Assembly (NCBI GenBank): GCA_019454045.1
Contig: SKCR01018438.1
Span: 62,001-126,000, forward strand
Reading direction: 5' to 3'
Source of the DNA: Zanthoxylum bungeanum
Taxonomy: Eukaryota > Streptophyta > Magnoliopsida > Sapindales > Rutaceae
Length of the DNA: 64,000 bases
Numbering within the stretch: the first letter of the stretch is position 1; each line of letters begins with the position of its first letter. Made by a program: the position numbers and the translations under genes. The notes beneath the pieces were generated by a model. It worked only from the letters and a program-made list of their open reading frames with translations, was not told where the DNA came from and ran no database searches. Positions 47,862 through 60,035 of this stretch are shown here, piece after piece.

Positions 47862-49462
47862 CTGAACCGTGCTGTATGAGAATTGGTAGACTAGTCGCCC
47901 CCAGTTCTCGATTCATTTTATTGTTCTTTGTTGCTTTCATTAGGTTAAGGCAGATCTCCTTATGTGCTATTACATAACAACATATTGTACTGCCTATCAC
48001 AAGATAATCCTGATAGCTAAACATTTTTTCGTCCTCAAATGATGCTTAGTGTCGAAACCAGAGAACCTTCAAAGTACTTGATATGCTTAAATCCGATCGT
48101 CTGAATGAGTGATCTGAACTAGATTCTCAGTGTGTGTGTGCCAAGGTTCTTTCGCAGCTTAATCCTTAAGTAAGCCAACTCGATGATTTAGTCTCGGAGA
48201 ATTGGATCAATAGGTCTAACCAACCTAGATGTCTTGATCATACTCTGTGATTACTTCCTCGTACTCAACATGATATGGTTTTCTTCTTTTTTTTTCTTTT
48301 GTCTCTTTCTTTTCTTTTCTTTTCATTTTTGAACTTTCTTTTTTTTTCTTTTCTTTTCTTTTTTTCTCTTTTCTTTTTTTCTCTTTTTTCGACACACCTA
48401 CCCTTTAAGGTAGCATTTCTCCTCATGGTGGTCCTAATACTCGCCCATGGGCAGCTTCACGTTTATCTGTTATATGTGGCCTATTTTTTCCTTTTCTTTT
48501 CAGAGACTTTTTCTTTGTTTCCAACCATATCATATATAGTAGCGTAAGTAAACCAGGATGGACGTCTAGGCAAACGGTCATTCACTGACCCGCCATCTCT
48601 TCAACTAGTCATCTCGCCGACTACTCAGGCTTCTACTGCTAAGATCCCGTATTCAAGTGCTCATGAGTCCAGCCGAGATCAACCACTCAGACTACCGGAT
48701 GAGAACACATCTCGTACTTATCATTTCTAAGGTTTCTCCCTACAGCAAACAATGTCATCACTGGACATATGGCTAACCATCAATGACTTGTCTCTTCTCT
48801 CGCTCTCTTTTTTCACTCACTCATTCAACGTAATTCTTCTTTTCAACTGCTGATAATGTGGGCTTCGCCCCCTGGGATTCAATCCCGAAACTGACTCTGA
48901 TTTATTCCTGAAATTGATACTGATTTATTCATGAATCTGATGACACTGTACCGTTGCTGCTTCTGGTTGGCTTGTCTTTGCCGCTTTCTCTTCTTTTTAT
49001 TTGAAACCCGTGATTACAACACAGAACAAACACAAAAAGAAATGAAAATACGTTACGTGTATGCATGCATGCATGAATGAATTTCCTATTCCGTTGGGTT
49101 AGGTTTTCTGCCGGTTCCTCGGGTGACTGCTTGGTCTCCTATTTTTCAGGCAAAATACAGCTTAAATCTATCCACGTTGATCGGCTCGGTGAACTCATTC
49201 TCTTCCAAATCCGACAGTCTCTCATTTCCCATAACTTTCTAGACTATGTAGGGTCCGTCCCAGTTGGGTCTGAACTTTCCTCTCGGATCCGTCGTCGATG
49301 GCTTCGACTGCTTGAGCACCAGATCACTCTTTTGATCTTAGTAGGACGCACATTCTTATTGAATGCTCGAGCCAACCTCTTCTAGTGTATCTGCATGTGA
49401 TGCAAGGACTTCATTCTCTTTTTATCTATCAATGCCAACTTTTCAAATCTCCGCGAGACCCA
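47862..49462 (-). mobile_element. Tat-type gypsy 3' internal region, no gene seen
   Basis: About 1.6 kb downstream (minus sense) of the integrase fragment. It holds a TTC/TTTTC-rich run (48275-48395) and degenerate copies of the 43-bp repeat. Short frames at 49077-49385 are compositional; no protein family is recognised with confidence. Confidence 0.55.
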
Positions 49463-49850
49463 CTATTGGTCAGGTAACTCTGCTTCTGCTACTACCCGCA
49501 TGGACTGTATCTCAATTTCCACCGGCAATACTGCTTCCATTCCATAGACCAAAGAGTAAGGCGTGGCCCCCGTTATTGTTCTCACAGAAGTTCTGTATCC
49601 CCACAGGGAGTACAGTAGTTTGTCAGCCCAATCTTTATAGTTCTCTACCATTTTGGCTAACATCTTCTTTATTATTTTATTGACTGCCTCGACTACCCCA
49701 TCTACCTGTGGTCTGCAAGGCGACGACTTGTGATGTCCTATTCCATACTTCTGTAGCATTGCTTTCGTTTCTCCTTGAAACTGAATTCTGTTGTCCGTTA
49801 CTACATGATGCGGCATTCCATATCAACATATAAGGTTCCGGGCTATAAAC
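49463..49850 (-). pseudogene. Tat-type gypsy integrase fragment
   Basis: The minus-strand frame has GMPHHVVTDNRIQFQGE (second catalytic aspartate), then HHKSSPCRPQVDGVVEAVNKIIKK (E position) and WADKLLYSLWGYRTSVRT, GATPYSLVYGMEAVLPVE. This is the Tat/Ogre-group signature. The N-terminal zinc domain and first catalytic aspartate are absent, because the sequence upstream is directly reverse transcriptase. Downstream of about 49463 the C-terminal domain is not recognisable. Confidence 0.85.
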
Positions 49851-50162
49851 TTCGCCATCCGCTTTTGCAAGTGGCTCCTGCATTCTTGAGCCCAAATGGC
49901 ATCATCTTGTAGCAGTACGTACTCCATTATATGAAAAAAGGCAGTTTTATGCTTGTCCTCTTCAGCCATATGTGAATGAGTTCATGGTAGATAAAGTCGC
50001 ACTGTCAACCAGCACGTCTATGTGGGGTAAAGGAAAATCATCATTCGGGCAAGCTTTGTTAAAGTCTCTGTAATCTACGCACATTCTGACCTTCCCATCT
50101 GTCTTTGGTACTGACACCATGTTTGCCAACCACTCAGGGTACTTTACTACTCTAAGAACCAC
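49851..50162 (-). pseudogene. Tat-type gypsy reverse transcriptase fragment
   Basis: 50162-49962 gives YPEWLANMVSVPKTDGKVRMC, DYRDFNKACPNDDFPLPHID, typical Tat-group palm sequence. Downstream, 49920-49870, reads MMPFGLKNAGAT, the block just before the catalytic YxDD. The next residues already belong to integrase, so the YxDD box, thumb, RNase H and integrase N-terminus are deleted, which removes over 1.5 kb in a normal element. Confidence 0.82.
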
Positions 50163-50581
50163 AATCGAGGGCTTACGAGTCTCTCATAGATCAATTACTT
50201 AAAGTATCAGATAAAAGCACATCAAGAGTTTATTGTTTCTAAGATTTCTCTTTAAAGCAAATGACTTCATCATCAGATTAATGCTTAACTATTAAGGAAA
50301 AAACTTGAACAAGTAGGCAAAATCAATGTCTTATGATTAACGGATGTGACATCACAATTGAATGAGATCAGGAAAACAAACATCCCTAAAATTTGCAACT
50401 TTGTTTTCTTTCGTCTTCTTGCTTTTTTCGGACATCAAATCCTCTAACTGTTGTAATTCTTTTTCCCATTTACTCTCCCCTTTCTGCTTCATTTCATCTT
50501 TTCTATTGTTGCCCCCATATCCTCATGCGGGAAGCTTGGTGGTCGTGAGTTTGGAGGACAGTGCTGTCAGGTTGGCCAGAG
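50163..50581 (-). mobile_element. decayed Tat-type gag-pol linker
   Basis: About 420 bp between reverse transcriptase and gag remnants where protease would normally lie. I recognise no protease motif, so it is deleted or too decayed. Confidence 0.45.
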
Positions 50582-50944
50582 TTAATCATGTAGGTAGGCG
50601 GTGGGGGACAGAGTGATAGTTAGGTAGGGGGTTTCTCTGTGTGTTAGGTTGCTTTTTTTCGGGGTCGAGTATTTTTTGGGAGTCGATGAGGTTCTGGATC
50701 TCTTGCCTAAGGAGGATGCATTTTTCAGTTTTGTGGCCTTTTGCTGGTAGAAGTAACAGTATAGGTTTAGGTCAAGGTAGCGTGGCACAGTGTTTGGAAG
50801 CGGTTTAGGTTCTAAGGGACTTATGAGTCCTTGCTTTTTCAGCTCTTTAAACACCTCTGACAAAGGTCTACCGAAACTGGAGAATCGCATGTTTCTGATG
50901 AGGGCGACCTCAGAAGGAGTGGGCTTTGTTCCCAAAGATCTCAT
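50582..50944 (-). pseudogene. Tat-type gypsy gag, C-terminal part
   Basis: FKELKKQGLISPLEPKPLPN and a cysteine/histidine-containing block beginning YCYFYQQK match the end of Tat-group gag, where a CxFHxxxGHxTxxC pseudo-knuckle is usual. Here the His and second Cys positions have changed, so the zinc site is lost. The 120-codon frame is open but starts and ends within the domain. Confidence 0.72.
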
Positions 50945-52040
50945 AATGGTCTTGCTATTCTTGTCGCAGAACTGTCTATTATCGGCTATATGGGTGTGTG
51001 GTCAAACTGGTCACAGAGGCGGTAAACACTTGCAACTGTTCGATAATCTTAGTGAGACTATTCTCCAGCTGATCCATACGAGATCCCTCGTTTCTGATTC
51101 GCTCATGTTTGCTAACGGCTTTTTGACGAGTCTTCCCTCTCCCTAACCCGACGGGTATCTTTTGGTGTCTCTTTTAAAACCGCATGTTAGCATGTATGCG
51201 TGCAATGCATGGAATATACAAGTTTATCAAGATTTTTATACTAGTTGGCCCATTATCATTTTAAAGCATTTAATCAAACTATTGCGCGGTGCAAACTTGT
51301 CCCAGTTGAAAAGGCCCACAGGTTTACACATTACGATAACATGGCTAAACAACTTCAAATGATAAGAGGCCCAAACACAAAATGGCCCATCGGCATTTTA
51401 GAAGCTTTTGGCCCAATTGTCATAAGACACAAACTCGTCCCAGTTTAAATGGCCCAACAAGTTCATATCTCATGACAAGAAGTTCAACTGAATCCAAATG
51501 ATGATGTTCCTGAACACAAGCATAAAATGATGTTTTTATTGGTCCTACGACTGCAGTTCACATGCGGGTTTATAGGGGTATAGACAAACGCTCCCACTGG
51601 CGAAGGATTGCCCACAACTAAGAATCCCCACTCAAGGGTTCGAGCGACCAAATGAGCGCACTTTTTTTTATACTTTAAGGTACGTGCCAACGAGTTACGG
51701 TGTGTGACTAACTGTCAAATGGATTTCTTATTGTAGATTCCCCAGAGGGAGGGTGGAGCGAACTCTCCTAAATACCCAAGCCTCTTAGGCTCATATCACC
51801 TTGGTGACAGGAATAAACAACAAGTCCTCAAATTAGTCTGTCACAGTGAGCTATGGGTAATTATTATCTAGATGCCTTCACAGTTTTTCCTTATAGAAAG
51901 GTAGTGAATGAATGAAGACACCAAACCATCACCTAGCTTTAATAATGCATTTGATTAAACTCCTTTAACCCACTGTAGACATGGTTAATTAAAGCACAAA
52001 TCAAAAACATTACAAGACATTATTTCGGGGCCGATTCTCT
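50945..52040 (-). mobile_element. Tat-type 5' leader and gag front, decayed
   Basis: About 1.1 kb with no readable protein. It contains two copies of a roughly 135-bp repeat (51248-51330 and 51380-51455: 'tggccca..' followed by 'aca.act.gtccca') and ends at the primer-binding site. Confidence 0.5.
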
Positions 52041-52059
52041 GTCCCCAGTAGAGTCGCCA
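52041..52059 (-). promoter_or_regulatory. Tat-type primer-binding site
   Basis: The minus strand reads TGGCGACTCTACTGGGGAC three bases inside the LTR. TGGCGACTCC-type sites are typical of plant Tat-group gypsy elements. I believe the primer is an arginine tRNA but cannot check it here. Confidence 0.7.
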
Positions 52060-52062
52060 GAC

Positions 52063-54142
52063 TATAGGACACAGAAATCAGCGACGCTGTTCCAGGCTCG
52101 CGGCCCGGTCAGGAGTATGGATTAGCCCGCAGGGGACTAAATCGGAGAATAAAAGAGTCGCCACTCGGTGTGAACCGGGAAAATGATTTAAGGTCGCACT
52201 CACCCCTCGCAAGGGAAGACCTCAAACCGTTGGGTTCGGAATGGTCCCTTAATCATGTCACTTGTAATGAAAAGATTCATGCAATAATTTAACCAAGTCT
52301 ATGCAACATTCAACGCACAAATAACCTACTTTTAAGTTCACGTGTATGAAAATAAAATCTATATCTAAGTTTGCATGCATAAAAGTAAGTCATCATAACG
52401 GCAAACACAGAATAACACGCAATAATCTCATGAACATATTGATTCATCCAACACAAAAATAAATAACAACCTAAACATAAACATAAATTAAATTCCTAAT
52501 GTAAAAAGAAATAACTAATCATGCTTGGAAATAACCAACTCAATCATGCATAAAAAAAGAAATTAACATGCTAAACGATTAAATCATGCTTAAGAAAATA
52601 AATAGCATACTAAACGACTAAATGATGCTCAAACATAAGGTTGGATGGAACGAATATGTGTCTCTCAAGTGGTACGTGGAGTTGTTTCCGAAGTAAAAAC
52701 CGCATTACCGTCCATTCGGATTCGGCTACGGAATTTACGTCTGGGTTTCTATACGATATACCACAAGAGAGAACACATATTCCATTCATCCAGAGGTCAT
52801 ATCATACACCAATCCACAATACTCATGCGAGGTAAAATAAAAGATCAATAAAAATAAAGGAGAATAAATAAAAAAGGGTGCCCTCAGGTCTAACCTCTTA
52901 AGTCGCTTCTCGGGAGTGCGTTGGGACGTCTTCGGAAGGGTTATCATTTCTGCTGTTTTCACTGGTCCGCTGTTTCTGCTATTTTCAATCACTGTTTCCG
53001 CTCGCTGTTTTCAACAGCTATTTTCACTCACTGTTTTCTCTGTTTTCACTCGCTATTTTCTCTATTTTCAAGCGTTATTTTTGGACATTCGCTCACTATT
53101 TTTGGGTAATATTTTGGGGGAAGTTTCGTTCGCTATTTTTTACTGTTAATTGGATAGATGTTCGGTACTGCAGGGCTGCTATTTAGGACTGGTTTTGGCC
53201 ACTGTTTTGACTGTTTTAAGACTCGGTTTAGGGATGGGTTTCTCACTATTTCATGGACTGGTTATTTTGGTGATCTCGACTCACTGTTTTGGATGAGTTA
53301 TGGCTGTTTGGGGGTTCTTTGGATGAAAGGGCTGTTGAGCGAGAGAGGGAGTGCGTGAAGGTTTCGTGGAGGGCTGGCTGGTGCATGCATGGGTGTAGAG
53401 GGGCTGTATTTTCAGGGCTGTTTTGTATTGAGTGTGCGTCTTGGCTCGTTTCATGTACTGCCCACTGCTAGTGGTTCACACTGCTGCTTTTATTTAGTTT
53501 GTTTTTTCTTCTTTAGTTCCAAGTTCACGTGAAGGGGCTGTATGAGTACGTGAATGACCGAGCTGCCTTGTGTGTGTTAGAGTTTATTGTTTTGTAATGG
53601 CCGTGAGGGTTGGTGAGTGTTAGACGGCTGGTGAGGGGATCATTGGGCGTGTCTTTGTGTTAGGGTTTAGTGGATTAGGTTCACGTAGGGGTTGTTATTT
53701 GTGTGAACTTGGTCGGTGTGATGGAGCAGTTAGAGAGAGTGGCATGAGATGAGGTAGTCTTCATGAGGGTTTATTGTTGTGTAAGGGACATGAGGGTGAA
53801 GGGATAGGCGTGAGCAGTGAGAGGCTGTGTGGAGTGTATGATCAGTGAGGGCTGTGGCATGAGGGGTATATCACGTGTGTGAAGGTCAGGGGGCTGTGTT
53901 ATTAGGGCGTGAATGAAGGCTGTGAATGAAATAGAGTAGTGGGTTCGTGAATGGTAGATGGAGAAGAGCCGAGGAGCGTGTGAGTCTTTGTGAGAATGGG
54001 GAAGGCTGCGGGCGTGAAGAGAGAAGAGAAGATGGATCTGTTAGGGTTTGGTTTTGTTATTTCCGTGTGGAGTAAAGGGGAGAGGACGATAGCTTAGGGT
54101 TTTTTTGTTTCTGATTGTTGCTGCTGTCTGGAGAGATGCGTG
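52063..54142 (-). mobile_element. 5' LTR of Tat-type gypsy, missing its first bases
   Basis: On the minus strand it ends GTGTCCTATA (decayed CTACA) just before the primer-binding site. Its 5' end is lost: homology with the facing LTR stops at about 54142, after 'gtctggagagatgcgtga'. Repeated CACTGTTTTC / CGCTATTTT words fill 52940-53110. The related fragment 35536-37581 is in the same orientation. Confidence 0.8.
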
Positions 54143-54189
54143 ACTTGTGCAGTGTGTGACAATGACAATCCTATCAAAGTGAGGGCGAC
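54143..54189 (+). promoter_or_regulatory. 3' stub of a plus-strand Tat element with polypurine tract
   Basis: The 47 bp end in ATCAAAGTGAGGGCGAC directly before the LTR start TGTAGACAC. AAAGTGrGGGCrAC is the usual polypurine tract of Tat elements, so this is the very end of an internal region. Confidence 0.65.
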
Positions 54190-55981
54190 TGTAGACACTG
54201 CATTTTTGCATATAAGTCCCGATGATGAGCCTCGTGCGGAGGCACTACTTTTTAAGTTGCGAAAGTCGCGGGAAATGGACGTCGGAATGGGAAATTCAAA
54301 ACGAGTACGTTGTCGAATTTGATTCGTATGTTCACTGTATGTGCATTCGTGCTGCTTTCGTAAATACGTTCGAACGATAAACAGATTGCGAGCGTTCATG
54401 CAGCGTCTGAGAATGCGTTCGAACGGTCGTCTGTGTTTCTGTTTTAAAATTGCTGCCCATGTAAAAGAAGCCCACATGCACAAACCCCACACTCTCTTCT
54501 CTGCACAAATCAACACCAAAAAACGAAATCCTAAGGCCAAGAAATAAAGACCAAACACATAAAGAAACAAACAAAGCCCACGCCCCACTCATCACAACTT
54601 CTTCATGCCTCTTATGCCAATGATCCCTATGTGAAGTTGCAACAAAAGTCAAGCACCCACACTAGCCATGCACAAGAAGCCAAAATAAACCTAACCACCT
54701 CCCATCCCATTCAAAAAAACCATTATTCACATACAACACCCATGCAACACCCATACAGCACCCATACAGCACCCATACGGCCTTCCCATTTTTCTTCCAC
54801 CTTCACACCATTCTTCTCACTCGGCTAACCACTCACGCATCTCTCCAGACAGCAGCAACAACCAGAAACAAAAAAACCCTAAGCTATCATCCTCTCCCAT
54901 TCACTCCACACGGCAATAACAAAACCAAACCCTAACAGATCCCTCTTCTCTTCTCTCTTCACGCCCACAGTCTTCCCTCATTCTCACAAAGACTCAAATG
55001 CTCCTCGGCTCCTCTCCATCTACCATTCACGAACCCACTGTTCTCTCTCATTCACTGCCTTCATTCACGCCCTAATAACACAGCCCCCTGACCTTCACAC
55101 ATGTGATATACCCCTCATGCCACAGCCCTCACTGATCATACACACCACACAGCCTCTCACTGCTCACGCCTATCCCTTCACCCTCATGTCCCTTACACAA
55201 TAATAAACCCTCATGCAGACTACCTCATCTCATGGCCATTCTCTCTAACTGCTCCATCACACCGACCAAGTTCACATAAATAACAACCCATACGTGAACC
55301 TAATCCACTAAACCCTAACACAAAGACATGCCCAGTGATCCCCTCACCAGCCCTCTAACACTCACCACATATTTCGTTAATGCGGTTTTTACTTGGGAAA
55401 CAACTCCACGTACCACTTGAGAGAGACACGCATTTCGTTCCATCCAACCTTATGTTTGAGCATGATTTAGTCGTTTAGTATGCTATTTATTTTCTTAAGC
55501 ATGATTTAGTCGTTTAGCATGTTATTTTCTTTTTTATTTATGCATGATTGAGTTGGTTATTTCCAAGCATGATTAGTTATTTCTTTTTGCATTAGGAATT
55601 TAATTTATGTTTATGTTTAGGTTTTATTTATTTTTGTGTTGGATGATTCAATATGTTCATGAGATTATGTAAACTTAGATATATATTTTATTTTCATGCA
55701 TGTGAACTTAAAAGTAGGTTATTTGTGCGTATGAATGTTACGTAGACTTGGTTAAATTATTGCACGAATCTTTTCATTACAAGTGGCATGAGTAAGGGAC
55801 CATTTTGAACCCAACGGTTTGAGGTCTTCCCTTGCGAGGGGTGAGTGCGGCCTTAAATCATTTTACCGGTTCACACCGGGTGGCGACTCATTTATTCTCC
55901 GGTTTAGTCCCCCACGGGCTACTCCGTACTCTCGACCGGGCCGCGAGCTTCGAACAGCGTCGCCGATTTCCGTGTCCTACA
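54190..55981 (+). mobile_element. Tat-type gypsy 3' LTR, plus orientation
   Basis: TGTAGACACTGCATTTTTGC...TTTCCGTGTCCTACA, 1792 bp. It is the inverted counterpart of 52063-54142 but lacks a stretch matching about 52710-53600. Two CGTTCGAACG palindromes lie near 54370 and 54420. The short frames in this span are non-coding LTR sequence. Confidence 0.82.
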
Positions 55982-58662
55982 ATACTTCACCTATTTTCGG
56001 CTAATAATAGCCACTTCTAATGATTAGTCATCTCATTTTAACTCCAACCTGATAGGCTCCATAAATTCCTTCATAGAATTCATCCATGACTGTCTTTACT
56101 TTCTTAAGTCTAAAATATTTTAGCAATATGACATCTTGACATTTTTTTTAAAAGTCACCATCTAATAGCACGAAATGTAAGGCACGTATCTGTAATCTTT
56201 GATCCGCTGTCTAGTGAGATCTCCAAATAATTCCTCGATTTCCTCCAATTGCTTACATCTTCACTTTTATACTTGAGATGTTCAATCTTTCTTCCTGTCT
56301 ATGTAATGTATGCTTAATTACTCCATTTTCGCATATTATTTCTTGCACAACATCTCACATTGCTTTATACCCTGAAGCTACATGAGCTAATAAGTTGGCT
56401 ATTTCATTGTTTGATTTGGAGATGTGCTTAATCTTTACCTGATCAAAATTGTCTAGCAGTTCCTGAGTCATTTCATATAAGATCATAACTGACTGACTTT
56501 GGCTTCTAAAGGAACCCATAATTTGACGGACTGTTAATTATAAGTTATCCTTGATGGAAATATATCATACACTCATATCGACTTACAATTCTAATCCTAT
56601 TATTAGGGCATCATATTTGACTAGATTGTTAGTACAATTTTCCTTTAATGTAATGAATAATTGGTATTTTTGTCCTAAGGGATTAACTAGTGGGATCCCT
56701 ATTGTTAATCTGTTAGACATTTTAGACCCATCAAAAAATAGAGACTAAGACTTTAGATCACAAATATGTATTTCCAATTCAATTTACTTGTATATGCTTA
56801 CACATTGGATATCAACTAAGAAATCTACCAAGGCTTGGTTCTTTACTTTTTTTGTGGTGCATTATGAAAGCGAAATTTAGAAAGAGATGGAGACTAAAAC
56901 CCTACTTTTTGATGTAATTACCTCAATCTTTGAAATCAAATACACGGTAACAGGCTGTAAATAGGCTATCAACTTAATATAAGTAATCAAATACAACTTC
57001 TCATTTGGAGTGTAATTACATTCATATTTCAACAATTACCGACTAAAATAATAGATGACCATTTCCTCACCAATATTGTCATCATGTGTAATCATTTTAA
57101 CTATTGACCATTCCTCGGCCAAAATATACAACTTCATTGGCCATCCTTATATCAGTGACATCTTGACCGGTGGTCCTGCGAGATAGGCCTTCAAACTTTC
57201 AAAAGCCTCTTGATACTATTTACTCTAGAAGAAATCGTCTCAACCCTTAAGTCTTAATAGTGGTGAGAAAGTTTTAGTGATTCCAGCACAGTTGGAAATC
57301 ATTCTTCATAGAAAATTAGAACTTTTGCAGTTCGTTTTTATTATTAGGTGGTTTGGCCTCTGAAAATACCATAGATTTTGTCTTATCAATCTCAATCCCT
57401 CTCTAATGTACAAGGAAACCTAAGAAATTCCTTACACTTACTAGAAAAACAAACTTCTAAGGGTTCAACATAAGCTTAAATTTTTTTATTCGCTCAAATG
57501 AACATCTCAACTAGTCAAAGTGCTCTTCTATTTTTCATTGATTTGACCACTATATCATCCACATATATCTCCATGAAAGCAGTGATCATATAATAAATGA
57601 TTAGGTTCGTGGATCTTTGGTATTTTTTTTGTGTTTTTTAGGTCGAATGACATGACTACCCATTCAAAACACCCAAAAGCCCCAGGGAATCTAAAGTTCG
57701 TTTCATGAATGTCATCCTCAGCATTATAAATTTTATTATATCCTAAGTACACATCTATAGAGAAAAACATCTTATACCCAATGGTTGAATCGACCAAAGA
57801 ATCTACAGTAGACATATGATGTATATTCTTACTTTTCCATTCTTTTTTATTATTGGGATAATATTGGACATCCATTCTACATATCTAGTCGTTCTAATAA
57901 ATTTTGCCTCTTATAAACGTTTGATTTCTTTTTTGATTTTTGGCATAATGTTTGGGGTAAACCTTCTAGGTGGTTGTTTATGAGGTTTATAATTCAGCTT
58001 AATAAGTAGTATGTGTTCTACTTTTGTCTCTATCTAAGCCCGTCATTTATTCATATTCTCATGCACAACAATCTTTATATTCCTTTAGAATAGAAATTTG
58101 ATTTGTGTACCTCTATATCTAACATCTGACTGATATAAGTTGGACGATTTCCCCTTCATTTCCGAGGTTGAGTTCTTCAAATGGATCTTGTACTTTTGCA
58201 AAGCCTATCTTATAATGTTTGTCCAACATACCCGTAGGCACTCAATATATCCTCCGCAACTGCCTTTCTTGAGATAGTCAATACCAAAAGCTGCGTATTC
58301 TATCCTTTGTTCCACCAATTTCCCTTCCTAGGCCAAAACTGTGGTCTAGTTATAGAGCTCTAACTCCTACTTTTGACGATAAGCCATAAATTTGGCTTTT
58401 ATTACCTCAAGCGCGGCACATTTTTAGATTTCTTTGCTTTCATTATTGATTGGAATATATTTTTGGCTAATTACTAGCTCATCGTAGAAACTTGGTGCAA
58501 ATATACTTAGCTGCCATACTATTGGCCATCTATTGGGAAGAGGCTGTAATTCAAAAGTATCTTCCAATTCTTTCAGCCATCTTAGGCTTTTATAACAACA
58601 AACACATAAACCATCTTGATTGCTCTCTTCCTTGTTGGGATCTAATCGCCTAAAAACCCTAT
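55982..58662 (-). pseudogene. very decayed Tat-type gypsy pol
   Basis: On the minus strand a reverse transcriptase remnant lies at about 57900-57600 (RYVEWMSNIIPI, then GYNKIYNAEDD, then FECFEWVV-like positions corresponding to YKVMPFGLKN). An RNase H remnant lies at about 56640-56350 (TNNLVKYDALIIGLE, then IKHISKSNNEIANLLA). The catalytic motifs are unreadable and stops are frequent. The rest, including 58000-58660, shows no identifiable protein. It may belong to an older Tat insertion into which the neighbouring elements moved. Confidence 0.65.
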
Positions 58663-58972
58663 TGTTGGCGACTTGATCGCTTATTTAGATTTTGCTGACG
58701 TCAACGCAACTGACGACTTCGACGTACAATCACGAAGCAATACAAAAAGTGTCGAAGCATATGAGGTGAAGAGCGAGAATGTGAAGACTTGCGGCACAAT
58801 GAAGACTATATTGCAAAAGTCTTAGCTTAGGATTTAATTTGTAATGTGAGATGTAATATTCAAGTGCCTAAGCTCATAGGGATCATGCACATTCACTTAG
58901 ATGCATTAGGGGCATATACAAAATGCATTAAAACCTTCAAATCTGCATTTTAGTATTTAGGGAAGCTCTCTG

Positions 58973-59260
58973 GAACCGGCATGGACCTTACCGGTCCCTT
59001 ACCGGTCATTAAACCGGCCTTCCCCTGTTTTGCATGCCTACTGGAACCGGGCTATACCGTGCCGGTTACCTCACCGGTCTTCATGCCGGTATTGGCAAGA
59101 AAATCCTGCTATCTGGAACCGGGCTGGTCCTCGCCGGTTTCCATACCGGTTTGCTCGCCGGTCTAACGGCTAGTTTTTCGAATGTTATATAGCCGTTGGG
59201 AGATATTGAAACCCTAGACTGGCATGCCGGTCTCCTCGCCGGTTTGCTCGCCGGTCTCGC
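58973..59260. promoter_or_regulatory. CCGG-rich promoter cluster in Sirevirus-like LTR
   Basis: Fifteen CCGG sites occur in under 290 bp, mostly as ACCGGT, GCCGGT or AACCGG words on both strands, just upstream of the TATA box. Rows of CCGG palindromes upstream of TATA are known from maize Sirevirus LTRs. The 3' LTR keeps the cluster with one 12-bp unit deleted. Confidence 0.75.
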
Positions 59261-59289
59261 TGTAAGTTTGGGAAAGCTTTGCATTTTGT

Positions 59290-59298
59290 TATAAATAG
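59290..59298 (+). promoter_or_regulatory. TATA box, Sirevirus-like 5' LTR
   Basis: TATAAATAG, identical in the 3' LTR at 63378-63386. It lies about 30 bp after the CCGG cluster. Confidence 0.75.
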
Positions 59299-59983
59299 AA
59301 CCCCAACTCCTTTGCCTAAAATTAGAGATCTAGAAAACCTTCATATACATTCTCTAAGGCAAACAAAAAGTGATATACACCTTCATATTCATAAACACTC
59401 ATCCAAGCTCACACACATCTTCATTACATTTAGTGAGCTTAGATCACTTGGGTTTGCAACTCACATAATCTTCTTATCATTTGTGAGTGCCCAAGTGTGT
59501 TTTAATTCTTTCTTATCAAAACACTTGTGGTTTGTGAAATCCCATTGTTTGGGTAAATTGTAAAGGTTGTGAGTGCACCTACGAACAAAACTCAAAATTG
59601 TAAAAGGGTTCGGAGTGCGCCTTGGTGGAAAACTCTTGGTTACGAGTGAACCACGGAAAACTCGATTTTAGTGGAAATCTTCAAGCGAGGCTTGGGGGAG
59701 TGGACGTAGGCACGTTTGGCCGAACCACTATAAATCGCGGTGTCGTATTTCTCTTTCCCTTAACTTTTAATTATGTCAAGTTTAATTACATTTATAATAT
59801 CGAATAGAAAACTTGCATATAGGCTATTAATTGGAATATAGAAAATTGCCTTAAGTCCCAATTTGGTAATAAGAGCTAAAATCGACAAAGATTTTATAAT
59901 TCCGCATTTGTAGCGATAACCCAATTCACCCCCCTCTTGGGTATAGAGATTCTTTGTCGCTATTGCTTGTAGGTACTTTCAGT

Positions 59984-59995
59984 TGGTATCAGAGC
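59984..59995 (+). promoter_or_regulatory. primer-binding site (initiator Met tRNA)
   Basis: TGGTATCAGAGC, two bases after the LTR, is an exact standard copia primer site. Confidence 0.92.
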
Positions 59996-60035
59996 GAGGT
60001 ATTCTCTACAAGAATTCACCGTCCGAGAATAGATC

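Larger units (their letters stand above)
58663..59981 (+). repeat. 5' LTR of the Sirevirus-like element
   Basis: 1319 bp, TGTTGGCGACTTGATCGC...GTACTTTCA, followed by the primer-binding site. It contains the CCGG cluster and a TATA box. Confidence 0.9.

Noticed and set aside
54094..54652. Overlapping frames of 106-164 codons on the minus strand
   Set aside because: They lie antisense to a Tat LTR across an LTR-LTR junction and show no recognisable domain.
59279..59563. 94-codon frame repeated at 63367-63651
   Set aside because: It is identical because it lies in both LTRs of the Sirevirus-like element, downstream of the TATA box; probably untranslated leader.
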